NCBI GenBank assembly: GCA_964577055.1
Contig: CAZNWC010000018.1
Location: forward strand, 1-29,696
Source: PNNG01 sp964577055
GTDB taxonomy: Bacteria; Bacteroidota; Bacteroidia; UBA7662
DNA length: 29,696 nucleotides
Direction: 5' to 3'
The notes beneath the pieces were generated by a model. It was not told the origin of the DNA. It searched no databases and was given only the letters and a program-made list of their open reading frames with translations. Positions 23,542 through 29,696 of this stretch are shown piece by piece. Made by a program: the position numbers and the translations under genes. Each line of letters opens with the position of its first letter. Within the stretch, counting starts at the first letter, position 1.

Positions 23542-23961
23542 TTAAATGCGCTCCAAACCGCTGAAGAAGAAGTTGCCTTCGATGGCCGCATTTTCGTCGC
23601 TGTCGCTACCATGCACGGCATTTTCGCCTACATTTTTTGCATACAGCTTGCGGATGGTGCCTTCGGCAGCCTGCTCGGGATTGGTAGCACCAATGAGGGT
23701 ACGGAAATCGGCCACGGCATTGTCCTTTTCAAGGATGGCAGCCACAATGGGGCCCGAGCTCATGAAAGCCACCAATTCGCCGTAGAATGGACGGGCAGCA
23801 TGTACTTCGTAAAACTTACCTGCCTGCTCAGCGCTCAGTTTGGTGTATTTCATGGCCACGATGCGGAAACCAGCATTGTTGATCATGGCCAGGATGTTGC
23901 CGATGTTGCCCGCGCTTACTGCATCGGGTTTAATCATTGTAAAGGTGTATTTACCAGACAT
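23542..23961 (-). CDS. ndk: Nucleoside-diphosphate kinase
   Basis: Transfers the gamma phosphate of ATP to nucleoside diphosphates through a phosphohistidine, balancing NTP and dNTP pools. 139 residues, the usual length. Motifs are TMIKPDAV (8-15), FYGELVAFMSSGPIVA and VGENAVHGSDSDENAAIE with catalytic His117. The start MSGKYTFTMIKPD at 23961 is chosen because the eight codons upstream in frame do not resemble the family. It is a single-gene unit, with an exact -7 box 22 bp upstream and a strong terminator downstream. Confidence 0.96.
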   Translation of the reverse strand: MSGKYTFTMIKPDAVSAGNIGNILAMINNAGFRIVAMKYTKLSAEQAGKFYEVHAARPFYGELVAFMSSGPIVAAILEKDNAVADFRTLIGATNPEQAAEGTIRKLYAKNVGENAVHGSDSDENAAIEGNFFFSGLERI

Positions 23962-23982
23962 TTGTTGTATCGAATTTGGCCG

Positions 23983-23990
23983 CAAAGATA
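23983..23990 (-). promoter_or_regulatory. -7 box of the ndk promoter
   Basis: Minus-strand TATCTTTG is an exact TAnnTTTG match 22 bp before the ATG, implying a leader of about 15 nt. No clear -33 TTG is seen at the right spacing. Confidence 0.45.
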
Positions 23991-24082
23991 GGGCTTAAAT
24001 GGCAGGAACGCATGCGGGTATCAAAAAAACGAGTCAGAACCAGCAAGTGCGTGTTTTTTTTGTGTTTGACGCATAAGTTTTC

Positions 24083-24139
24083 ACGCGTTTGGAAGCGACT
24101 TCAATAGCCATTATTTTCGAATAAGTTAGTCGCACGCGT
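24083..24139 (+). promoter_or_regulatory. Candidate promoter and operator of the ORF6N gene
   Basis: TTG (24089-24091), a 20-nt spacer and TATTTTCG (24112-24119; one mismatch to TAnnTTTG) form a promoter match 70 bp before the ATG. It lies inside nested inverted symmetry: ACGCGT (24083-24088) and GCGACT (24095-24100) on the left are mirrored by AGTCGC (24128-24133) and ACGCGT (24134-24139) on the right. TTGGAAGCGACTTCAA (24089-24104) is also near-palindromic. Such symmetry would suit autoregulation by a dimeric DNA-binding protein; this is inference. Confidence 0.4.
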
Positions 24140-24189
24140 TGAGATAGGGCCTACACAGAATACCTATTGAACCTCTAAACGATTGCCAC

Positions 24190-24720
24190 ATGGAAGACCA
24201 AAAACTGCAAGTGCCCATTGGGACTATTATTGCACGCATTTATGAGGTGCGGGGCAAAAAAGTGATGCTCGACAAGGATTTGGCCGCCTTATACGAGGTG
24301 ACCACCGGCAATTTGAATAAAGCCGTGGCCCGTAACATACAGCGCTTTCCCGACGATTTTATGTTTGAACTTACCCAAGAAGAATGGGAATGGTTAAAGC
24401 CCGAAATTGAGCAATCTGATTGGGGTGGAACGAGGCGTCTTCCCCGAGTTTTTACAGAACAAGGTGTCGCCATGCTCTCGGGCGTACTGAACAGCGACAG
24501 AGCCATCAAGGTGAACATTCAAATCATGCGGGCCTATAGCAAGGTGCGTGAGATGTTGCTCACGCACCGAGATATTCTTTTGAAAATGGAGGAGATTGAA
24601 AGGCGTATGAACCAACAAGATGATCAGGTGGGACGGGTATTCGAATATCTTCGAAAATTCGTAGAGGAGAAAAATCGCCCTCGCCCGCGTATCGGCTTCC
24701 GGTCGGATGAAGTTACTTGA
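24190..24720 (+). CDS. ORF6N-domain DNA-binding protein
   Basis: A 176-residue soluble protein. Residues of about 8-95 are an ORF6N domain: IIARIYEVRGKKVMLDKDLA, ALYEVTTGNLNKAVARNIQR, FPDDFMFELTQEEWEWLK, GGTRRLPRVFTEQGVAML. The domain is known from phage and virus proteins and is predicted to bind DNA. SGVLNSDRAIKVNIQIMRAY follows, then a charged coiled-coil-like helix (about 117-158, KMEEIERRMNQQDDQVGRVFEYL) likely to drive oligomerisation, and a basic Arg/Pro tail (RPRPRIGFRS). No transposase or integrase is nearby. The TGA stop lies inside the first palindrome of the 12-unit array that follows, and ATG 24190 gives the canonical N-terminus. The array is a candidate binding target. Biological role unknown. 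Confidence 0.9.
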   Translation: MEDQKLQVPIGTIIARIYEVRGKKVMLDKDLAALYEVTTGNLNKAVARNIQRFPDDFMFELTQEEWEWLKPEIEQSDWGGTRRLPRVFTEQGVAMLSGVLNSDRAIKVNIQIMRAYSKVREMLLTHRDILLKMEEIERRMNQQDDQVGRVFEYLRKFVEEKNRPRPRIGFRSDEVT

Positions 24721-25209
24721 TATTCCAAGTTGGAATAGCAAGATGGCTGTTGGTTGAACTTGACCTTCCAGATTGGAATATCAAGATGCTGGTTTACGGC
24801 ACTTGACCTTCCAGATTGGAATATCAAGATGGTGATTTCGGTACTTGAGCTTCCAGATTGGAATATCAAGATGGTGATTTCAGTACTTGAGTTTCCAGAT
24901 TGGAATATCAAGATGGTGATTTCAGTACTTGAGCTTCCAGATTGGAATATCAAGATGGTGATTTCAGTACTTGAGCTTCCAAAATGGAATAGCAAGCTGG
25001 CCGATGCTCGAACTTGACCTTCCAGATTGGAATATCAAGATGGTGATTTCGGTACTTGAGCTTCCAGATTGGAATATCAAGATGGCCGGTGCTCGAACTT
25101 GCTATTCCAATTAGGAATATCAAGTTGGTGATTTCGGTACTTGAACTTCCAAAATGGAATAGCAAGTTGATTTTTGGTTGAACTTGACCTTCCAAAATGG
25201 AATGTCATT
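24716..25209 (+). repeat. Array of 12 tandem 27-bp palindromes, period 42-43 bp
   Basis: Palindromes start at 24716, 24759, 24802, 24844, 24886, 24928, 24970, 25013, 25055, 25098, 25140 and 25183. Each has outer arms CTTGA/TCAAG and inner arms TTCCA/TGGAA around a 3-nt centre, with two intervening bases per side (GC, CC or TA against TA or TG). Units 1 and 10 are closest to a perfect palindrome (arms read TATTCC/GGAATA). Spacers are of two kinds: 15 nt (ATGGTGATTTCRGTA, six copies with one variant) and 16 nt (variable, mostly ending GAA). The first unit contains the ORF6N stop codon; the last has lost its right outer arm to a T-run. No cas gene is present, and the spacers are short and repeated, so it is not CRISPR. 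Confidence 0.95.
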
Positions 25210-25215
25210 TTTTTT
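25186..25215 (+). terminator. Rho-independent terminator formed from the last palindrome
   Basis: GAC-C-TTCCA / TGGAA-T-GTC (one mismatch) around loop AAA, followed by A and eight T (25208-25215). It would end plus-strand transcripts that include ORF6N and the array. The T-run touches the murA stop codon on the other strand. Confidence 0.65.
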
Positions 25216-26533
25216 AAACCCTCCGAATCTGCGCACCTAAAGCCTTCAAACGGGCTTCTATGTTCTGGTAACCGCGATCGATTTGGTTCACATTGTCGAT
25301 GATGCTGGTGCCTTCGGCCGAAAGGGCAGCGATGAGCAGGGCAACACCGGCACGGATGTCGGGCGAGGTCATGCGGATGGCACGCAGCGGGTAACGGCGG
25401 TCGAGGCCGATCACCGTGGCGCGGTGCGGATCACAGAGGATGATCTGCGCACCCATATCGATGAGTTTGTCGACGAAGAACAAGCGGCTTTCGAACATCT
25501 TCTGGTGGATGAGCACCGAGCCTTTGGCTTGGGTGGCCACTACCAGTACAATGCTCAACAAGTCGGGGGTGAGGCCAGGCCAAGGTGCATCGGCAATGGT
25601 GAGGATAGAGCCGTCGATGAAGGTGTCGATGGTGTAGCTGTCTTGCTCGGGAACGTAAATGTCGTCGCCACGGAACTCCATTTGGATGCCCAAACGTTGG
25701 AAAATGCCTGGAATCACACCCAAATGCTCGATGCCGGCATTTTTGATGGTGATGTCGCCCTTGGTCATGGCCGCCAAGCCAATGAAGCTGCCCACTTCGA
25801 TCATATCGGGCAGCATGGTGTGCTCAGTGCCACCCAACTCTTTCACCCCTTCGATGCGGAGGAGGTTAGAACCAATGCTGTTGGGATCGATTTTACCACC
25901 CATGCGGTTGATCATGCGGCACAACTGCTGGATGTACGGTTCGCATGCGGCATTGTAAATGGTGGTGGTGCCCTCGGCCATCGAAGCGGCCATGAGCACG
26001 TTGGCCGTGCCGGTTACAGAAGCTTCGTCGAGCAGTATGTGCGTGCCCTTGAGCTGTTCGCCATACACGCGGAAAAAGTCTTCCTTGGCATCGTACTCAA
26101 AACGTGCGCCCAACTTCTGAAAACCCAAAAAGTGCGTATCCAAACGGCGGCGACCAATTTTATCGCCCCCGGGCTTGGGAATAAAACCCTTGCCAAAGCG
26201 GGCCAAAAGCGGACCCAAAATCATGATCGACCCGCGCAAGCCGGCCCCGCGTGAACGGAACTCGGGCGAACCCAAATAATCGAGGTTGATGTTGGCCGCC
26301 CTAAAACGGTAACTGCCCTCGCCCAAGGCCAACACCTCTACGCCCATCTCGCCCAACAACTTGATGAGGTTGTTTACGTCGAGGATGTTCGGAATGTTGT
26401 GGATGGTAACCGGCTCAGCAGTGAGCAGTACGGCAGAAATGATTTGGAGGGCTTCGTTTTTGGCGCCTTGCGGGGTGATTTCACCGTGCAGGCGCTGGGA
26501 GCCTATGACTTCAAAGGAATCGAGCTGCGACAT
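25214..26533 (-). CDS. murA: UDP-N-acetylglucosamine 1-carboxyvinyltransferase (Asp-type)
   Basis: First committed step of peptidoglycan synthesis: adds enolpyruvyl from PEP to UDP-GlcNAc. 439 residues, slightly longer than the E. coli enzyme (419). The N-terminal PQGAKNEALQ carries the catalytic Lys25-Asn26. The flexible loop reads PKPGGDKIGRRRLDTHFLGF, with Asp124 where most MurA proteins have the fosfomycin-reactive Cys (Cys115 in E. coli). SRGAGLRGSIMILGPLLARFG and the C-terminal DIRAGVALLIAALSAEGTS are also conserved. ATG 26533 overlaps the DUF4290 stop by one base (TGATG). Cytoplasmic. It is last in the pcrA-DUF4290-murA run and meets the ORF6N array unit tail to tail. Confidence 0.95.
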   Translation of the reverse strand: MSQLDSFEVIGSQRLHGEITPQGAKNEALQIISAVLLTAEPVTIHNIPNILDVNNLIKLLGEMGVEVLALGEGSYRFRAANINLDYLGSPEFRSRGAGLRGSIMILGPLLARFGKGFIPKPGGDKIGRRRLDTHFLGFQKLGARFEYDAKEDFFRVYGEQLKGTHILLDEASVTGTANVLMAASMAEGTTTIYNAACEPYIQQLCRMINRMGGKIDPNSIGSNLLRIEGVKELGGTEHTMLPDMIEVGSFIGLAAMTKGDITIKNAGIEHLGVIPGIFQRLGIQMEFRGDDIYVPEQDSYTIDTFIDGSILTIADAPWPGLTPDLLSIVLVVATQAKGSVLIHQKMFESRLFFVDKLIDMGAQIILCDPHRATVIGLDRRYPLRAIRMTSPDIRAGVALLIAALSAEGTSIIDNVNQIDRGYQNIEARLKALGAQIRRV

Positions 26534-27174
26534 CAACGTGGGGACTTTTTATTGCGGTTAAAGCGGTTTTTATTCTTGAAATTCTTGCGGTTTTGGTTGG
26601 TCGCAGGTTTGTCACTGTGGCCGCCGTAATTGGTTTCCAGTACGGTGCTTTCGGTCGACAAATTGATGTGCCCGCGCGACAATTTGCGCAAATCCTGGAA
26701 AATATCTTCGTCGTTGATCACCACCTTGTTCCAGTTGCGGTAGCTCATCTTCATGAAGTTGGCAATATACTCGCACAAACTCTGGCGCTCGGGACCTTCT
26801 TCCATGGCCACCGCCTCGTCGATCATGCGCTCTAGTATTTTGCCGTAGTGACGGATTTTGATGTCTTGGTTGGGATAACCCGGCCGGCGGTTCTGGTGAA
26901 AAATCACCTCTTTGTCGGGCTTGGGGAAGGGACTGTCAACATCCAACTCCTTGCCGGCAATTTGAAAGAGGTGGTCCCAAAGCTTCTGTTTGTAATCGGC
27001 GGCATCGCGGTTAGCCGGATTGAGCAGGGCCATTACATCAATGACTTGCTGGGCAGCCCGGTTGCGCTCGTTGCGCTCGGCAATGCTGTGCAGGTGGCGG
27101 GCCATGCGTTGTACGTTGCGCCCGTATTCCGATATCACGAGTTGTTCGCGGTCGGTATTGTAGTCTAAAGCCAT
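26533..27174 (-). CDS. DUF4290 family protein
   Basis: A 213-residue cytoplasmic protein of the Bacteroidota family DUF4290: MALDYNTDREQLVISEYGRN, AERNERNRAAQQVIDVMALL, YKQKLWDHLFQIAGKELDVDSP, IKIRHYGKILERMIDEAV, FMKMSYRNWNKVVINDEDI. The body appears helical. The last 30 residues form a low-complexity Asn/Lys/Arg tail (NRKNFKNKNRFNRNKKSPR) that could bind RNA or another polyanion. Family function is unknown. It lies 9 bp after the helicase stop and shares one base with the murA start; members often precede murA in this phylum, which hints at a cell-wall or growth role. Confidence 0.88.
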   Translation of the reverse strand: MALDYNTDREQLVISEYGRNVQRMARHLHSIAERNERNRAAQQVIDVMALLNPANRDAADYKQKLWDHLFQIAGKELDVDSPFPKPDKEVIFHQNRRPGYPNQDIKIRHYGKILERMIDEAVAMEEGPERQSLCEYIANFMKMSYRNWNKVVINDEDIFQDLRKLSRGHINLSTESTVLETNYGGHSDKPATNQNRKNFKNKNRFNRNKKSPR

Positions 27175-27183
27175 GCAGTAAGC

Positions 27184-29499
27184 TTAGGAGATTATTTTGA
27201 TTTTGGCAAATTTCAACAAAATCTGCTTCTGTCCGAGTCCTTGAAATAAAATGGTTGCCTTGGTGTCGGGAGCATTGCCTTCGAGGCTCACCACTTCGCC
27301 CAGGCCAAAACGCTGGTGTTCTACCTTCATGCCCACTTGCAACGAAGCGGGATTGTCGGGCACAAAGTCTTCGTCGGCCGTGAGGCGCGTGGCTTGCTGC
27401 TGTTGGGCCAGCGGAGTAGGTTGCGGTTTGCGTACAGCCACCGTGCGGGTAGGTTGGTTGTTCATGCCACTCCAGCCCTGGTTCCAGCTGTTGCGCTCTT
27501 GCTGGGCGTTAAAATCATACGAAGGCTGGCGTGCCCCCACAATTTCGAGCGTGGCTGGATCCATTTCCTGGATAAAACGGCTCGGATCGCAATTGAACAA
27601 GCTGCCGTGCCTGAAGCGGGTGAGGGCGTAGCTGATGGTGAGGCTTTCTTCGGCCCGGGTAATGGCCACGTAAAACAGGCGGCGCTCTTCTTCCAAATCG
27701 TTGCGGCTGTTGAGCGACATCTGCGAGGGGAAGAGGTTTTCTTCCACGCCCACAATGTACACCTGCTTGAACTCCAAACCCTTGGCCTGGTGCACGGTCA
27801 TGAGCACTACTTTATCGGCATTTTCGTCGTCGGCATCTTTGTCGGCATCGGTGAGCAGTGACACATTTTGCAAAAAGGTGCCCAGGCTTTTGTCGCCGGC
27901 CAGTTCTTCGCCTTCAATCACTTCGTCGTTTTCAACAAACTCCTTGATGGCGTTGAGCAATTCTTCCAAGTTCTGGAGTCGACTTACGCCTTCTACCGTT
28001 TTATCGCTGTAGAGCATGCCGTGCAAGCCGCTCTGCTTGGCCACGTGCTGGGCCAAGTCGTAGGCGTTTTTTTTCTTCTCCAAAGCCTGAAAACTCTGGA
28101 TCATGGTGGCGAAATCGGCGATTTTCTGTGTTCCTGCGCCAAAATTGTACTTGTGTACATTGCTTACTACCTCCCACAAGGCCACATCGTTTTGGTCGGC
28201 CAGCACAATGAGCTTGTCGATGCTGGTTTTGCCAATGCCGCGGGTGGGGTAATTGATCACGCGTTTGAGGGCTTCCTCGTCGTTCGGATTCACGATCAAG
28301 CGCAAATACCCAATCATGTCTTTGATTTCTTTGCGCTGGTAGAAGCTCAGTCCGCCATACACCCGGTAGGGAATGTTCTGCCGGCGTAGCGATTCTTCAA
28401 ACGAGCGCGACTGGGCGTTGGTGCGGTACAAAATGGCGAAATCGGCATTTTTGAGCTGGTTTTTCATCTTCTTCTCAAAGATGTCGAGCGCTACAAAACG
28501 GCCTTCGTCGTTGTCGCTGATGTGGCTCACCAGCTTGATGCGGTCGCCCTGCTGGTTGCCCGTCCACAAATTCTTTTCGAACTGGTGGATGTTTTTGGCA
28601 ATCACACTGCCGGCCGCCTGTACGATGGTTTTGGTAGAGCGGTAGTTCTGCTCGAGGCGGTAGGTTTGCAGCTCGGGGTAGTCTTTTTCGAAATTGAGGA
28701 TGTTTTGGATGTTGGCTCCGCGGAAGGCGTAAATGCTCTGGGCATCGTCGCCCACCACACAAATGTTGCGGTTGGCGGCGGCAATCATTTTGATGATGCG
28801 GTACTGCGCATAGTTGGTATCCTGGTACTCATCTACCAGCACGTATTTGAAACGGTGCTGGTATTTGTGGAGCACGTCTTCGTGGGTGCGCAGCAGCACA
28901 TAGGTTTTGAAGAGCAGGTCGTCGAAATCCATGGCGCCCGACTTAAAACAGCGCTGGGCGTAGTTTTCGTAAATGCGGTAGAGTTCGCCCCGGCGGGCAG
29001 CAATGTCGTCGCTGATGAGTTCGGGGGTGTTTTTGTATTCTTCGGGACTGATCAGGTTGTTTTTAGCTGCCGAAATGCGGTTGTATACCATGCCTGGTTT
29101 GTATACCTCGGCATCGAGGTTCATTTCTTTGATGAGGCTTTTGAGCAGGTTTTTGCTGTCGTCGGTATCGTAGATGGTGAAGTTGCTGGGGTAGCCGATT
29201 TTGGGGGCTTCTACCCGCAATATTTTGGCAAAAACGCTGTGGAAAGTGCCCATCCACAGGTTGCGCGCCTCGGTGCCCATCACCTTTTCGATGCGTTCGC
29301 GCATTTCGCGGGCCGCTTTGTTGGTGAAGGTGAGCGAGAGGATGTTAAACGGATCAACCCCCTGGTGCATGAGGTGGGCAATGCGGTAGGTTAAAACGCG
29401 GGTTTTGCCCGAACCGGCGCCAGCAATGATCATTACCGGCCCTTGCGTGCACTCAACGGCGGCACGCTGTTCGGGGTTCAACAACTTCAGGTAGTCCAT
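27184..29499 (-). CDS. UvrD/PcrA-type 3'-5' DNA helicase
   Basis: A 771-residue superfamily 1A helicase for DNA repair and removal of protein from DNA. Motifs are LNPEQRAAVE (Q motif), AGAGSGKT (Walker A, 26-33), LTFTNKAAREMRERIE (Ia), LVDEYQDTNYAQY (II), GDDAQSIYAFRGA (III), LEQNYRST (IV), VMTVHQAKGLEF-type VLMTVHQAKGLEF (V) and VAITRAEESL (VI). After a Gln/Thr-rich linker, residues of about 720-771 (VGMKVEHQRFGLGEVVSLEG, KILLKFAKIKII-type end) are the PcrA-type C-terminal Tudor-like domain that contacts RNA polymerase in relatives. Start MDYLKLLNPEQ is canonical. First gene of the run ending in murA; it may correspond to uvrD or pcrA. Confidence 0.94.
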   Translation of the reverse strand: MDYLKLLNPEQRAAVECTQGPVMIIAGAGSGKTRVLTYRIAHLMHQGVDPFNILSLTFTNKAAREMRERIEKVMGTEARNLWMGTFHSVFAKILRVEAPKIGYPSNFTIYDTDDSKNLLKSLIKEMNLDAEVYKPGMVYNRISAAKNNLISPEEYKNTPELISDDIAARRGELYRIYENYAQRCFKSGAMDFDDLLFKTYVLLRTHEDVLHKYQHRFKYVLVDEYQDTNYAQYRIIKMIAAANRNICVVGDDAQSIYAFRGANIQNILNFEKDYPELQTYRLEQNYRSTKTIVQAAGSVIAKNIHQFEKNLWTGNQQGDRIKLVSHISDNDEGRFVALDIFEKKMKNQLKNADFAILYRTNAQSRSFEESLRRQNIPYRVYGGLSFYQRKEIKDMIGYLRLIVNPNDEEALKRVINYPTRGIGKTSIDKLIVLADQNDVALWEVVSNVHKYNFGAGTQKIADFATMIQSFQALEKKKNAYDLAQHVAKQSGLHGMLYSDKTVEGVSRLQNLEELLNAIKEFVENDEVIEGEELAGDKSLGTFLQNVSLLTDADKDADDENADKVVLMTVHQAKGLEFKQVYIVGVEENLFPSQMSLNSRNDLEEERRLFYVAITRAEESLTISYALTRFRHGSLFNCDPSRFIQEMDPATLEIVGARQPSYDFNAQQERNSWNQGWSGMNNQPTRTVAVRKPQPTPLAQQQQATRLTADEDFVPDNPASLQVGMKVEHQRFGLGEVVSLEGNAPDTKATILFQGLGQKQILLKFAKIKIIS

Positions 29500-29696
29500 C
29501 CTCCAAAAATACGGCTAAAGCAGGCAAGAAGGCGTAAAGGCGGCAGGACTTTTTCCACAGGCGTTGCGGTGCGGGCTGTAAACCGCAGAGGCGCGGAGAG
29601 CTATTTATCGAAAGGATGATTGTGGTGCGGTGTTCAAAGGCTTTGGCAGCACAGAATGGCTTTTTGGGTGCAGAAACAGGCTTTACCCAGGCTGCG
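29500..29696. other. Intergenic tail upstream of the helicase gene, with dispersed GC-rich motif
   Basis: No credible gene in these 197 bp. It must hold the helicase promoter. An exact TATTTTTG -7 box (29504-29511, minus strand) is only 4 bp from the ATG, which would mean an almost leaderless transcript, so the real promoter may lie further upstream. AACCGCAGAGGCGCGGAGAG (29581-29600) is the reverse complement of the motif at 3443-3460 apart from a 2-nt indel. Confidence 0.5.
29581..29600 (-). repeat. Dispersed GC-rich intergenic motif, copy 2
   Basis: The minus strand reads CTCTCCGCGCCTCTGCGGTT, matching 3443-3460 with a CG insertion. It lies upstream of the helicase gene. Confidence 0.6.

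Noticed and set aside
24624..25195. Repeat-containing open frames on both strands across the array (for example 24754-25017 + and 24624-24995 -)
   Set aside because: They arise because 42 bp is a multiple of three; frames break at every 43-bp step and there are no plausible starts.
24716..25209. CRISPR array (27-bp repeats with regular spacers)
   Set aside because: Spacers are only 15-16 nt and six are nearly identical, repeats are palindromic over their whole length, and no cas gene is nearby.
25283..26254. 323-codon plus-strand ORF
   Set aside because: Antisense shadow of murA, rich in Asp/His/Gly with no recognisable domain.
27316..29394. Long plus-strand ORFs (27316-27861, 28522-29394 and similar)
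   Set aside because: Shadows of the helicase gene caused by its codon use; the opposite strand carries all helicase motifs.

Overview
The window is a chromosomal segment of a member of the phylum Bacteroidota. Evidence is a C-terminal type IX secretion (T9SS) sorting domain at the left edge, several families largely confined to the phylum (DUF6029, Omp28-related lipoproteins, DUF4783, DUF4290), a ParE of the Bacteroidota type, signal peptides starting MKK/MRK with lipoboxes, and -7 boxes of the TAnnTTTG type. LpxB shows an outer membrane with lipid A. The genus cannot be fixed from the sequence.

Layout. 1-746 (-): end-truncated T9SS cargo protein. 913-2745 (+): 6-phosphofructokinase and a BadF/N-acetylglucosamine-kinase-like ATPase, meeting a convergent TlpA-type thioredoxin (2726-3226, -). 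3227-3578: intergenic, with a 29-bp direct repeat bracketing a hairpin-forming element. 3579-7921 (+): envelope cluster of DUF6029 and three successive Omp28-like lipoproteins, closed by a strong terminator. 8032-10663 (+): parE and a DUF547 protein. 10676-12257 (-): DUF4783, nadC and a SUI1/eIF1-like factor. 12410-16656 (-): NtrC-type response regulator, M20 dipeptidase, small Cys-rich lipoprotein, MauE-thioredoxin fusion, and a second Cys-rich lipoprotein. 16918-16994 (-): tRNA-Ala(GGC). 17047-21629 (-): tightly packed operon of an AtoE-like transporter, FAD oxidoreductase, surE, a small membrane protein and lpxB. 21669-22790: two decayed genes end to end. 22795-23961 (-): methyltransferase and ndk. 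24083-25215 (+): an isolated unit of promoter, ORF6N-domain gene, 12-unit palindrome array and terminator. 25214-29499 (-): uvrD/pcrA, DUF4290 and murA operon, then an intergenic tail.

Most of the window is housekeeping: glycolysis, NAD synthesis, chromosome decatenation, lipid A, peptidoglycan, nucleotide balance and DNA repair, with envelope thiol-redox proteins between. The most unusual part is 24083-25215. A phage-type ORF6N DNA-binding protein is followed, starting at its own stop codon, by twelve 27-bp palindromes repeated every 42-43 bp (about four helical turns). The last palindrome has become a rho-independent terminator. I do not recognise this arrangement as a described system. Secondary points are a histidine kinase with an in-frame internal deletion beside a gene with two in-frame TGA codons, MurA with Asp in place of the catalytic Cys, and Omp28 paralogues that keep or lose the CxxC site.
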